From the NCBI RefSeq assembly GCF_000003815.2, contig NC_049982.1, forward strand, positions 551,815 through 615,814: a stretch of 64,000 bases of DNA, written 5' to 3'. A model generated the notes under the pieces. That model was given only the letters and a program-made list of their open reading frames with translations, searched no databases and had not been told where the DNA came from. The position numbers and the translations under genes were made by a program. This DNA is from Branchiostoma floridae (lineage: Eukaryota; Chordata; Leptocardii; Amphioxiformes; Branchiostomatidae). Shown here in pieces: positions 21,301 through 36,300 of the stretch (its first letter is position 1; every line of letters begins with the position of its first letter).

Positions 21301-24300
21301 TGATAGAAGGATATGCTGAGCTTACCTTGAGCAGCCACTCCAGGCTGTTAGGCTGGTGCTGGGAGATGTTGTCGTAGCAGGCGCTGATGATGATGCCGTT
21401 GCTGACAAGTGTGTGTTTTAACATTGGTCCAAATGGTACAATATACATTGTAATTGTGGTATAAGACCTTTACACGCCAAGCTTACCTTGAGCAGCCACT
21501 CCAGGCTGTTGGGCTGGTGCTGTGCGATGTTGTCGTAGCAGGCGCTGATGATGATGCGGTTGCTGACAGGCGACAGCTGCTCCTCCGGTACCTCCTCCGC
21601 ATGCTGCTGTGCCGGGAGGGCAGAGGGGAAGGGTTAGAGGTCGAGAGTCAAGGGTCACAAGCTCTCATGGCAAGTTGAGAGTAGAGCTGACGCTGTGCAC
21701 CTATATAAATTTCTGGTACAGATACAGGTACACGGGTTAAGGTTAAGGACCTTAACCTGTACCTAAACAACTTCTATCAATTATCTGTGTAGCCAACTGT
21801 CTTTTTTAGTGATAAACTGTCATCTTTGTATCAGAATTTAGACATTTGAAACTCAGAACAAAGATTTCTTAATTCTCAACAGCAAAATTATCACAGTTGT
21901 TATCGCTGATTTGGGACTTACTAATCTGTAGTCTTAAAATGTGGTGTCCACTTTTGCTTTGTTTACGTTCAAGTTTACAAAAGTAGACTTAGGTGTTTAG
22001 GTCTGGACCCGTACCTTAACTATTTTACAAACATGGTACAGGTACAAGTATCTAGGGACACAGCCCGAATAGAGGGTCGAAAAGCAACAGTGTGTACGAA
22101 AAGCAACAGCTCTGACACCCAAGATAAATAGTTTTTAGACGAGTTATGCGGCATCAATATGTTATACATAGTGTGTCCATTTGAATGCAGATGTAAATAT
22201 GTCCTAATACATCATTGTTCCATGTCACACTACTGACATTCCTGCTACCTGTCCCCATAACCAAGACAAGTTTGGTGCCCAACAGCAGGCTGAAAAATAA
22301 TTTGACACAGAGAAGAAAAGGCAAGCTCTGAAACACTAGTTTACAGCAAAGAATGCAAGGAAGAATGTTTCAGTCATCAGCAACAAGTCAGGTAAGGGTC
22401 ACTCCACTTTTAGTCAGAAGTGTCTACAGCTACATACATGTAAGTGTACGTTGGTCAAGCAACTGATACTGTCCAACCACCAACCAAGAATCCCAATAAA
22501 CAGAAAAAAGGTCCCCTCTCCAGGGCCAAAGATCACAGGAGATATAACCTAGAAGTCAAAGGCTAGGAACAGAGTTCTTATGTATAAAGCACTGGCTAAA
22601 GAGTATAAGGTAACAGTCAACCATCAGAAGGGTAAAGTACAGATGAGTATATACACTTACATGACAGTGTATTATAGGACAGAAAGTTGACAAAGCACAA
22701 TGTTTAAAAAGCCATTGGTCAAAAGTCAAAGGTCATCAGAAGAAACAAGTCAATGGTCTTCATACTGGCCATTAGGACATGGTTAATTTTGAGCCCTGAA
22801 TTCACAACCAATACAAGAGCTACAAAAGAGCATTAGCATAATGGTGAAGATGGCTGAATGTGCAGTGACACCTAATGCTGTACCAGGAGGGCAGAGGTTA
22901 AGGATCAGAGGTCAAGAGTCAAAGGGACAGTGAGCGAAGTGTCTCAACCTACAAAGGCCATCACCAGAAACTACTCAGATGCCTGTGATACAATGAGTCA
23001 TTGTATGACGACATGTTTCTCATACGATTATCTACTCACTCGGCTACGTCTCCTGTGTTCTGGGCGCGAGGGGCTTCCACTTCTGTTACACTGTTAAACC
23101 AGACAAGCACATTGTAATACGTGAGGGGTGCTCTTCTCAAATTATCATGGAAGCTCATTTGCATTGGTAGCAATCATAGTACAATGCTAAATGTTCTTCC
23201 AACACAAAGGTATACACAGATCAAAGTTTCAATGACCACTGTTGCCTTCTTTAATGACCACTAATCAGAGCATAAACCCGCAAGAGTTACAGACATGTGA
23301 TCTTATCAACATGTGATCTTGCAGATACGTGACAGCAGCAATTGCAAGGAAGTGGTTGGTCATCAGTATTGGTCTTGAAGACGGCGACAGTTGTCGTTGA
23401 AAATTTGATCGGTGTGTACTTTTGTGTTGGAAGAAAGTTTAGCATTGTACTGTGAGGGGCTTCCGCCTCTGTTACACTCAAACAAGTACAACATACACGG
23501 TGAGGGGAGTTCATTTCTACAGTTGATATACAATTCGAGGAGTTTATTCATTTCTGTTACAATGTGCAAACCAAAGACAGTGAGGGTGAGGTGAAATACC
23601 GCAGAAATAGAACCAATACCACAAAGTTTCCCCAAAACTGACCAATAGAAGGATCTACCCCACCATGTTATCATGATTCAGGCAAATAGCAACTATTCCT
23701 CTACAAGGAGACTTGGGCCTACACCTGACTACCAGTAGTAAGTACAGGGAACTAGCACCAAGAGAAAGTCTGACAACTCATAAATCTAATACTGCAGTTT
23801 GAGATTAAAGAACAACTAGAATCTAGAAACTTCCAGTAGAGCAAAACTTCAGAAATCACTTGATAATTCCAACCACTTTTCCAGAAAGACCAAAACCCCA
23901 AGAACCAAAAGCATTAAGGACACCAGTGATAAGTGAATGTGAAAATCATGCAGATTGAAGTGAGTGATTCACAATGACTGATTCTTACAAGTGCATGCCA
24001 TGCAAGAGATAGGTTAGAACCAGTACTAGGCACTTAAGAAACAGTGCAAGAAAATGAGATCACAGAATAAGATATATATAAGTACTTCGAAGAGGAAATT
24101 GAATACAATGTACCTTGAGCCTTGAAAAAGGAAAAAAAGGAAAAAAATTCATTTACTAATCTTTACTTTTGTTTTTTAACATCTCCTAGAGAATCAAAAA
24201 TGTTAGCTGGCATTCCGCAACTTCAAAGATGTAACACCTTCAGTGTATTGTAAAGTTTCAACAGAAGAAAAACAAAAAAAGTTATGACAGATATATCAGG

Positions 24301-27300
24301 TGATGACCACACCTGTACAGCCATTGCCATGAGTTCTCTGTCGTACGATTGGCCGGATGACAGGTCCTCTTCCAGAAAATAGTCCCAGATTCGCAAACTG
24401 GAGATACAGGAGTACGGCCTTAGCACCTGTCATAAAACACAAGGGAGAAAGGATCAATACATTTTGTATGAAGTTGCAACCGTGTCTTTGGCTTGTATTG
24501 CAGAATATCAGGCAGTTGTATGATTAAAATATGCTACGAAGGAAAATCAAGGTTAACAACTAATCTAAACTTAGAAAATAGCTTTTGGTGTGAATTGCTA
24601 CAGTCAATATCTTAATATGTATTTAGAAATACTAATTAAAAAATACTGCTAGATGGGCTAAATTCACCATGTTTCTTATTTTTATTTTATTTCTATTTTT
24701 ATTCACATTCATTTATTGAGCATTAGACAAGAAGCATACTAAAATTCACACAAATTTAGAAGGATTTTGAGTTATAGGTACATTACACAAAACCACCAAA
24801 AACATTTAAAAAAACAACAACTCTGTACGGTGAACATCCCCTCCAGAAGAAACAATCTTACCGGAGACTCCTGCTGTGGCTGGTAGTTGACATTGTAGAG
24901 CAGCGGCGATGACGTGTGCAGCTGGCTGATGTAGTCCCAGATCGTTCTGCTGTGAGCGTGCTTCCCAGAGTCCTTTGCTGCGCCCTTGAGCGACCCCGTG
25001 GGTTCATCCCCGTGAACGCCCTTGTGTTTCTCCTTGTCTGTGAGCAGACCTACAGAATATCATTGAAGAGGTTCATCAGTCACGTATGCAAACAGTTACA
25101 ACTAGGGCTGGGTACCAGTACAGAAAATTCAGGTCCAGGTCCGGTTCAGGTCCAAAGGATCAGGTCCAGGTCCGGACCTGAACCTGGACCTGATTCAGTA
25201 TGACTCATACCAATGGTCCATTTCACTACAAAGAAATCTGTTCGGTGGAGTATTAGACTTACACTGGTGTTTTAAAATCCTACAATGCTAACTGCAACTG
25301 TGCAATTGGCTGTAAAACATGGTAGAAATTACTATAAACTCTGCTCTACTTCACTCTTGTTATTTTCCACTACCTGCAAGCGCCAAAACGTGTGAATGCC
25401 TGATAAAATAATCTGTTAATTTTCTAATCGGTCCAACATCCGGTCCACCTAATTTTTTCAGGTCCGGTTTTTCTGGACCGGTCCAATAAGAAAAACCGGT
25501 TTTGTACCGGTACGCTGTACCGATACCCAGCCCTAGTTACAACACTTTTCATCAATCAATGACTGTTTTTGTAAAGGCACAGTACATACCTCCCAAATTT
25601 TCAATGTCTACCAGTACATCATCGTCAGGGGAATGACCTAGTCTCAATTCTCGCGAGAGAACACGAGACTAGGTCAGGCTTGCGTGGATCATCTGCCCCC
25701 TAGTCTCGTGTTCTCTCGCAAGAATTGAGACTACATGTAGGTCATTCCCCTGACGATGATGTACTGGTAGACATCGAAAATTTGGGAGGTATGTACTGTA
25801 CCTTTACAAAAACAGTCATTGATTGATGAAAAGTGTTGTAACCAGACCTACAGAAGAAAAATGTCCAGATTTTTTATCATGCACAAAATGACTAATAAAC
25901 TGGTGGACAGACCGACTGACAAGTATCTAATACTAGCTCAAAACAGAACAAGAAATAGCCATGCCTTCAAATACCAGAGGCACCAACCTAGAGTTGATGT
26001 GTTCAAAAATTTGTATTTTCCCAGAACTATTGTAGAGTGGAATTTGTAATCACCAAGCACAGTAAGGGCATCTTTGCCGGAAGAAAACTTGCAGATAGAT
26101 GTGCAAAAGTTAGTTGTGACAGGCCGTTCAGTGTGTGTTCCGCTGAAGGGCAGTTATGCCAGCTATACAGATACAGAGGCTAGTATGTTTACGCCAAGGG
26201 TGGATATACCAGCTATATAGATCCAGATACAGAAGCGGGTGTGTTACTCCGAAGGGCAGTTATACCGGCTACATAGATACAGAATACAGACCTGCTTCTA
26301 GTCTCTCGTACTCAGAGTCCATGAGAAGGGTCTTGAAGCGCCCCGACACAGAGTGGAAGGCCAGCAGCTTCAGGTAGTAGCTGTTGAACTCGAAGGACAA
26401 AGGGAACTGGTGCAAGACCTGTGGGAGGGAAGTAAGAAAGATCTCAGCAAACTCTCAGACCTTTAGAGCTGAAATGACATAATCCACGTCTGATTGTTGT
26501 GCCATCCGTTTTCTTGTGTAAATTATTATCGTATTTTATTATGTATTGTAAATTGTGGACACATGAATTTCATTGGCATTTTACTGAAGCATGGTCGACT
26601 CTTCCTAAGTTGTCAGCCCCTTTGACATTATGTAGCACTTCTCCTTAGACATGCTTAGGAACCCTGGCAAAGACGTCTGTTGATTGGTATTTGCTTCACT
26701 CCATACCTGGTGTACTGCATCCAGGAACTGCAGGAAGACTGGCGCGAATCCGCTCCCCTGGGAAGCCTGTGTGTGGTTACAACGATGGGAGAACCGATGG
26801 CCGAACGCCAGCCACTCTTTCTCCACCAGAACCTGGAGAAAAATACACACAGCAAGTCAGAGATCATCTTATTGCTCCATCTCCTAATCTAGCAATGGGC
26901 TGCCCTGTTGACCTCTTTTAGATCACTCTGAGCAGGTGGGTCCTACATGTACAAAATGTTTTGTAAAAGGCCGCGTTGTATGGTTCGGAGATCCTCTCCG
27001 CATGGGCAGGCTGCACTTGCAGATTTGCCACATTTCAACATGTTGTCACCAGTTTTAGCCCTGGGGGCTTGATCTGGCTCTATTTAGTGTTATCCATTTC
27101 CTCCTTCGTAAATCAGAGATGGAAAAATGAAAATGTATCTGTGGAAATATAACAATATATCTTCTTGGAGTGTGTAGTTGTGTGACGCAACTACATGGTG
27201 TTTGGCCCAGACCCCAGAGGCCCTGGGATAAAGTCCTAAAATGGTACCACAGAAACATAAAAATGGTACCACAGAATTATAGATGCTATACCATAGTCTT

Positions 27301-30300
27301 GTGTCCAGCGCATCAGTTCAAACATGGTTTTGTCATCATCAAAGATCGACCAATTATTTGAACGAGTAGATCAGGTACAGATAGGTTCGGACCTATACCT
27401 AGACCCCTGTAGCTTGTTTAGGTAACTCTAGATTGTAGGTTATACCGGCTGTATCCATACACATCCTTCGCAGACAAATATGACTATTCCCTTACCCTGA
27501 AGCCGTCCACAGTCCTGTAGTATGGATCCAGCAGCACCTGTGCGAGTGAGACCATCTGTGTGGTGACGTCCCACCCATCCTCCAAACTGATCAGGACCGA
27601 GGCACAAAAATACTACTTCGTAGAGACAGATATGACTGTAAACAGTTATCAGACAGTCCCTTACCCTGAAGCCGTCCACCGTCCTGTAGTATGGGTCCAG
27701 CAGCACCTGTGCGAGTGACGCCACCTGAGTGGTGACATCCCACCCATCCTCCAGACTGACCAGGACCCTTACAGCTACCTAGCTATGGAACTGACGATGA
27801 TAATGACGATGAGTGTCGCTTACCCTGAAGCCGTCCACAGTTCTGTAGTATGGGTCCAGTAGCACCTGTGCGAGTGAGACCACCTGTGTGGTGACGTCCC
27901 ACCCGTCCTCCAGACTGACCAGGACCGAGGCCCCCTGCATGTCCAGCAGGTCCACTGCAGCACCGGACAACTGCAGCAGGTGGGAGACCTGCGGCAGGAA
28001 ACAAACATGTCATGCTTATTTTATTCAACAACAAAGCAGTCCTGGATGGAATGTGTTAGGAGAGACATCAAAATGTGCTGTCTAATTAGATAAGTACTGC
28101 AGTACTAGATAACTGCCGCGGATGGGAGATCTGGCGAAGGAAACAAACATGTCATGCAGATCTGAACAATAAACCAGTCTTGGATGAGGCTAACGTCACA
28201 TTTGCAAATTGGGGTCCGGCTGGGCTGTTTGTGGAAATGAAAAATAGAAAGATATACGTAAAAATATACACAAATAATGCCCAGGCCTATTCTCTTTCTT
28301 GCGTAATTTGGTGTCTTTTCTATCATACTTTTTGTTCAAAACAGCTGCCCGGCTGGGCTCCGGTTTGGAATGTAATGTAACTAGGGTGACAGAGCGTTGT
28401 GTTAAGACTAGCTGACTCTACTGCCTACCCCTGTGTCATCAGAAACCCCAGCAGCAGTATGATCAAATACTGTAAACTACCACTACTACTACTACATGTA
28501 CATAGTGCTCGAAATACTTTTTTTTAGCCAGGTTGCCCCAGCTTCAACCTGAGTCAATAGCCAGGTTGCTATTGACTCAGGTTGACTCAAAACAAAAAAA
28601 AATCTTTTCACATTAGCTGCAACCTTCCTTGGGATGTCCGCACACTCTCAGACATGTGACCTTAGAAGGACATGTGACTACCATTGTGGGGTCAAAGGCG
28701 ACTGGGTGTCTGCATACCCCCCACCCCCTTCCACCCAAGGCTGAGAATGGGCCCTTATGAAGATGGTGCCATGATTTTTGTTGCTTGTAGGCCTTGGCTA
28801 AAGAATCATTCAGGCAATGAATTCTGGTTGTCTTCAAGAATTCTTAAAGGGCATGTTTGAGCTGACACCCTAATTATTGCTCAGTCCTGATTAAGCCCAC
28901 GTTGGGGTCTGTGAGGGGTTCGAACAATACAGACATCCACAGTAAACAGGTACCTGTTGCAGCCACTCGGACCCCTCCACAGCCCATGTTGGGGTCTGTG
29001 AGGGGTTTGAACAATGCAGACACCCACAGTAAACAGGTACCTGTTGCAGCCACTCTGACTCCTCCACAGCCCATGTTGGGGTCTGTGAGGGGTTTCAATG
29101 ATACAAACATCTACAGCAAACAGGTACCTGTTATAGCCACTTGGACTCCTCCACAGCCCATGTTGGGGTCTGTAAGGAGTTTGAACAATTATACAAACAT
29201 CTACAGTTATCAGGTACCTGTTGTAACCACTCAGACTCCTCCACAGCCTTGAGTAAGCCCAGGTTAGGGTCGGTGAAAGGCGCGCTGGGGACGCACGCTC
29301 GCATCAGCTTCTTGAAGCTGGCCTTCATGTGCCGAACCTCCACAAAATCCACCGGGATGAAGTCACACTTGGGAAACTGGTCCGCCTTCACTCCCTGGAA
29401 AATAGAAAAATACTAGAAAAATACAAGATGGTGCTTAAAAAGCAACATGGCTGCTCACAGTTCAGATGCGGTTACGTTTGTGACCACACTGTAAATATAA
29501 TTAAATTAAAGGAATCTGTACATTGTAAATATTTCAAGTTTGTGATCGCTTCTGAACTGCGAGCCTCCTGTTCTGCAGTACAATATGAACCAGTCAGAAT
29601 TGCTCTGAAGCTGATGACAGATGGTCACTGATATGTTGGAGTGAATTGGTGCAAAAAGAGTCTCTTTACTCAATGATGTACCAAACTGATGAAACTATTC
29701 CCAGACTATTATAATCCTTTCTAGTTCATCCATTGCATGACAATTTTTAGTACAAATCTTCTTTCTATGAAAAGATTTTTAAAAGAAAGAAAGTAAATTC
29801 CTTACCTTCATCTGAGACTTCTCCCCAAAGGCGTACAGCACGGAGCCGTGCATGTTCTGTATGCTGCCATTGCTGATCCCGGAGTCCTTGGACAGGGCTC
29901 CGTTCTCGAACGCCAGTCTCAGTCCCGTGTCGATCTGACTTCCCGAGCTCGCTCTGCCACTGGAGCGTAGGCTGTTCCAGTGCTTGAACCCTGATGGACA
30001 CAGTCACACAGTCTGACATGGATGCTACATTCACACAACTCTAACCTCAGGTCTACACTAGAACTTGTATCCAGTAGTAAAGTATTAAACTGGGGGAGGG
30101 GGGCTCCATGTTAACCCTTTCATTTAGCAGAATTTGCAATGATTAAAAAAAAAACAGAATTATTGCAATAAAGTAAAACATAACATTTAGCAGAACTGCA
30201 ACTGAACCAAATGAAATTACAGTAATTAAATTAACTGTAACAACAAAAGTAGTAAAAAAACTAGTTCTTGTACTAAAGCAAAACTTTTCTATCAAATAAA

Positions 30301-33300
30301 GAAACCAGAACTACTGTATCATTAAATGGTGGAACCTGTAATGGAGGGGGGGGGGGGGGACTGGGAAAAGAAAAATGAACAAAAGGGATGCATTTAGTGA
30401 CACCTACAAGTCCATGAAAATGAATGTAAGAGACAGACAGAGATGAAGAAGAGAACAGACTACAGAACGCCACCACCACCACTCCATGCATCAACGAAGC
30501 CATGCACCAGCAGCCATAGCACCCCTAAACCAGCCTCTGCGCTAATCTAGCCTACCATTGGCTGAAACAAAGCAGCAAGCCGGGTTTAAATTGGCTGAAA
30601 GATGATGAAAAAACTAGCTTGATTTTCATTGGCTGAAAGACTGGCTAGATGGGCAGCTATTGGCTGAGAGGTAGCAGGTTACCTTTATTAGGATGCACAC
30701 TGTGTCGAAAGCTGGTCCATTGGCGAGAAAATCCTACACACAAACAAATATAGCCGCAGGTCCTTATACTTTATACATAGCGCCCAAATCACAACTTTAT
30801 CAACCCTACAACAGTTCTACGTATTTACTAACTACTCATGCAAGCTTTACCTGCAAACTATATGTATTTTAATTTCAACAAAAGTTGCTTAAGACTAAGA
30901 GTTGGCAATGGTAGGTGGTGCCCCAAGGAACATATCGTTCCAACTGTAAGAATTCTTATTAATCTTTTAATACAAAACCTTTGTTAACATTTTAGTACAG
31001 CTAATTTGTTGTTGTGCTAGCATCTGCACCAAAACAAATTCAACATCACAGTTTAATTTGCAGTTTTTGTGTGTAAAAAAGCCTGTTAAAATTTACAAAA
31101 TTTGTGTAAGTTTTCTAAAGATATAATTCAGTAGTAATCATTTTCTACACATGTTATACCACCACTGACCATACTTTGTGAAGAGGGTTCTTTTCGTCTA
31201 AGGCTACAAATTTTAAAGTTCTATTTATTTTTCACACTTTTAAAAATTTCGTATCTGTAACTGCATGTAAAAGTAAATTTGATAAAAACAAAGATTAACA
31301 TCTATAACAATTTTTTTTTACAAAAGATGATGCCAGGCTAGGAAACGATAATAATTTTATACAGTGGGATACAAAGCATTATGATCTTATAATAAGCAGA
31401 AGCATCAGTAAGTTACAGTCAAACCCAAAGTATAGCTCCCTGCACCAATACCAGCATTTCCACACCTTAGGGAGTTGTGCGAGTTAGTGCTTCTTTCAAG
31501 GCCAAAGTCAAAGTTAAATGTAATCATGGAAAGAAAAGCATGTATCTTTAGTTTTATCAAACTTGAAAGTATACGTGAAAGTCTTTTTCACATCTTTTCA
31601 TAAATAACATCATTGATTTAAACAGATGCTTCTTAATTCTTACTATTTGCAGTTAACTTTAGGCTGACCCTTTCTTTTACTAGAATATTAAGATCCTTTT
31701 AGACAAAGGGGCTTCTGCTGAAGCCATTTTTGGTATGTTACAGTAGTTATCAAACTGTCTGAGTGACGTTTCTGGTGTCTGAAATCCCCTGTAAGACATG
31801 TATGCTGTGTTAAAATGAAAAGCAAGCAGTTAAATTGATTAAATCATGCTGTAAGGCAGGGTTGTAGCCAGCCTGAAATCATTTTCAGTCCACTTGATTT
31901 TGAATGGGCATGGTGTGACGTTGCGCGTCATTTCTAGGGGGTCTGAGTCCCAGAAATTTTAAAATCAAGACCCTCTGAAATACTATTTCCTGCATTTTGA
32001 GGTGCAAATTTTGCTTGTAGACTAAGCTGTTCAATGGCATCTGTTTTGGTGAAGAAGAACACATGGGTTTCAGTTTTTTTTCATATCTTTACATATCAAT
32101 TTGTCTGTCCCAGGGGACGGAATGGGGAAAACTTTTTTCAGTCCCCAGCTGCAAAATTCCTTCAAAGGACTGAAGGACGGGTGCTGGCTACAACCCTGCT
32201 GTAAGGTGATCAAAGAATGAGTGTGATTAATACATATAAGATGCGATTAGTGAATGAGAATGATGCTATGGCAATAATGCGCATGTGTTAGGCAATGCGA
32301 TCATATGACATAACTACAACAGAAGACAGAATGGAAAAAAATGTGCAAACAATTTTCCATAAGAGATGCCATTTTTCAATATGCTTCCAAAATTTGTACA
32401 TTGTTGAACTTAAGAACATTTTTTTACAATCTGAAAACTTTTCTACTTATTTTCTACTCCATTAAGTGGCTGCAGTCTGCGTTCAATATCTAGAAATCTT
32501 ATCGCTTTCTGCCAGTTTTTTATGCTTTCAAAGTTATTTCTACTATCTCAAAAAGCACATTATGAACTGATGAGAAAAATTGGACTAACCATTGACTAAC
32601 CTCTCTCGAAATAAAAGACTAACTTTATGCTACACTTTTAAGACCCTACATCCGTACACAAAATAAAGTGCAGTCAGTATCGGCCCCCGTCTTGACTGCC
32701 AAGCACCTTTGACCCTTTGCTGATGTCACACTTCCAGTCTGGATGTGTGACTTAGGCTTTGGGTCATTTCAATTTGATAAGGATCAGAGGACTGATCGAA
32801 AGCTCGTTGGTAAGCGCTTCATTTTGTGTACAGATATAGGGTCCTAAAATTGTAACATCATGTTGACTACAGTCACAGCTGAATTTACATTCAAGTAAAA
32901 GACTAACTTGATAATTTGAGCCGTGGCCAAAATCTGACAAAGTCTACCTAAAGCCACCCATTCCCCTCACCTGATCTAATGCTGCTAATGCTGCTATTGG
33001 ACGATTTGCCCGAACCTTGTCTCGGCTGCGGAAGTTTCCTATTGGCCGCCTCCCTCCTCTGGCTGTCAGGGGTCGAGGGATCCGATTGGTCACTGGTCCT
33101 CACGGTGAAGAGCGAGGTGAGGGACTCCGAGGGTGAAAGGTCAAGCTGTCGTAGCGTGCCGGAGCGGCTCGCAGGGGTGGCGGACACCAGGGCGGAGAAG
33201 TACTGCTCCTGCTCTACACTGCTGGATGTGTCGGAGGAACCACCTGTAGAAGTGTAAAACATCATATAACAGTTTTCTAAAATTTACTTGTCCCATCCGG

Positions 33301-36300
33301 CAAGTATATGCAAAATTTACTTGTCCCATCCAGCAAGTATATGCAAAATTTACTTGTCCCATCCGGCAAGTATATGCAAAATTTACTTGTCCCATCCGGC
33401 AAGTATATGCAAAATTTACTTGTCCCATCCGGCAAGTATATGCAAAATTTACTTGCCCAAACTAACTTTCTGCTTGCCTGTAACTTCAGTAATATTTTTC
33501 ACTAATTTTCACTTCCAGCAATGGAATTCTGAAAATGGATAACTGTGATAAGCAACAAGTACATGTCAAAATCTCATTAAAAAATCTTACTTGCCCATTT
33601 GGACAAATGAGGTAGGACATGCCCAATGTCCAACCCTGTATGATATACCTTTCTAATACAGATGTATCTGTATCTATATTGCTGGTATAAGAGACCTTCA
33701 GCATAACACAACAGCTGAGGTAGTAAAAGCCTATAGACGACTGTCACTGTATATGTAGACATAACAGAAAACCTGTAGAACAGAAAAAGCTGGTAACCTG
33801 CCATCAATCCTTGAAAACAAAAGTGTGGGCACGTCCAATCCAAGGATAACAGACAATAAATCAGATAGGAAGTGAGTGAGTGGGTGCACTTGAACCTAAT
33901 ATATTAGAATATTCTGTTACAAGTGTGAAAATGAAAGTTATAGGACAACATTAAACTGATCTTCCTGTTCCTTGTCTCTTGTGTGTTGTATGTCAATCCC
34001 AACTCTCACCTGACTGTGGAGCCTGTACTAGCTGCGAAGACATCTGAGCCGACTTCAGAACCCCCATCACACCCTTCCCGTGGAACCCTCCCCATCCTCT
34101 CGTACATCAACCCAAACTCTCACCTGACTGTGGAGCCTGTACCAGCTGCGCCGACTTCTGCGCTGACTTCAGAACCCCCATCACACCCTTCCCATGGAAT
34201 CCTCCAGACCGCATCAGGACCGCCCGCGTGCGGGGGTGTCTCCACGTTACCACCGGCAACCGGCTCTGTCTGTAGCACCGAGCTACCTTCCTCACACTTT
34301 CATCCGACACCGACTGAGGGACCACGATCAGGGCTGGGTAACTGGGGAGGTAGGGAGACAACATCAGTGCTAAAACTAACAGCTTTCATCATGGGTAACT
34401 CAATAGGTAGGAGTGAGACAAAATTACCATGTCATTTTGAATACTAACAACTTTCGTCTGGCAAAAATTTGGGGACATGCACTAGGTAACTGAGGAAAAT
34501 CAGCATTAAAGCTGACTCTTCTGTCTGACAAAAACTGGGGAAGCAAAAAGGACAAATTTTAACAAAAACTAACAAGAAGTCAGCATTTTCGGCTGTATCT
34601 ACTATCTGAAAGGTTCCGTCTTCTGTCATGTCTGACTGCCATTCACTGACCCCAAAATAAAGTTAAGAATATCATTCTACAGTCTACTGAGTCTAATTCA
34701 GTTAAGTAAAGCCAAGAAGAAGAAGACTGTGATTCTAATACTTACCTCCGACATGTTGAGTACTTGACGTTTGCCTGGGATATTCTGAAAGGTTCTGTCT
34801 TCTGCCATGCCTGACTGCCGTTAAGCGACCCCAAGTTAAGAAGATTGTTTTTCAGTCTACTATATAATATAGTGAAGTTAATGCTTCTAATGCTTACCTC
34901 CGACACGTTGAGTACTTGACATTTGCTTGGGATATTCTGAAAGGTTCTGTCTTCTGCCGTGCCTGGCTGCCGTTGAGTGACCCCAAATTATGAAGACTGT
35001 TTTTCAGTCTACTATATAATATTATAATAGTGAAGTTAATGCTTCTAATGCTTACCTCCGACAGGTTGAGTACTTGACGTTTGCTTAGGATATTCTGAAA
35101 GTTTCCGTCTTCTGTTGTGTCTGACCGTTGTTCAGCGAACCCAAGCTAAGAAGATTGTTTTTTAGTCTACTATATAATTCATTGAAGTCAAGCCAGGAAG
35201 AAGATGACTGTGATTCTAATGCTCACCTTCGACAGGCTGAGTACTTGATGTTTGCTTGAGATATTCTCAAAGTTTCGGTCCTGTCTTGTCCCAAGTAAGA
35301 AGATTTTTTTTCAGTTAACTATCTAATTCAATGCAGTCAAGCCAAGAAGAAGATGACTAAGATTCTTAAGCTCACCTCTGACAGGTCGAGTACTTGGCGT
35401 TTGCCTGGGATATTCTGAAAGGCTCCGTCTTCTGCCGTGCCTGACTGCTGTTGAGTGACCCCAAATTATGAAGACTGTTTTTCAGTCTACTATATAATAT
35501 GGTGAAGTTAATGCTTCTAATGCTTACCTCCGACAGGTTGAGTACTTGACGTTTGCTTGGGATATTCTGAAAGGTTCTGTCTTCTGCCGTGCCTGGCTGC
35601 CGTTAAGCGACCCCAGCCCCAGTCTCACGTAGTCCCTGTACGCCGGTTGCTCCTTCAGTCTTTCCAGGCTCAACTTTTCTGACGGCCGACTCTCCGCATC
35701 ATCTGGAGAAAGGGGCATTGTGGGAACAATTCTGTAATAATTCAAAGCTTAGAGGTTGAAGGTTAGAGGTTAAAGGTGTCCTTGGACAATCATATGTCTC
35801 ATCCATAAACTTCGTTATTCTGAAGTTGAACTGTAATTTCCAATACAAAAATCAAACTTTTTTTGTTCAACTCCAGTCTTTTTCAAGAACTGAGCAGTCC
35901 ATTCCTTGACAAAGACTGGAGTTTGTCGGTCAAAGGTATGGGCAAGTCTTATCTTTGTGCTGGAAATTATAGGTCAACTCTGCTTCAGAATCAATTTACT
36001 TTGTCCCCAAGGTATCAGGTAACACTTTTATCTCCTTCTCATTTGCAAGGGAGCCATGGACATACAACACAGGCACAAGCAAGTGGTCTATCTTTCTACT
36101 CCACAAGTTTTTGACAGTTGTTGCATCGATTCCGAGTAAGGAGAGAGACTGATTAGCATGGGTACCTTGTATAAATCAGATGGTACCTACGCTAGAGACT
36201 GATACCTGTAGTACATGACCAACACACCTGTCCTACACACCTGTGTTACCTTTTGTGTTACCTGCCCTGGGTGTGTGGGCCTGCCCTGCCTTTCTGCCTT

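Noticed and set aside
25819-26049. 76-codon open frame as a host gene
   Set aside because: Sequence matches the C-terminal end of non-LTR retrotransposon proteins, and a second tail copy exists near 49190.
27491-27770. Two additional full exons of SBF
   Set aside because: They copy exon 31's 3' part and donor but lack an acceptor; exon-edge copies rather than alternative exons.
33288-33542. Repetitive open frames on both strands; CRISPR-like spacing
   Set aside because: Five contiguous 33-bp tandem units without spacers, inside a MITE, in a eukaryotic intron.
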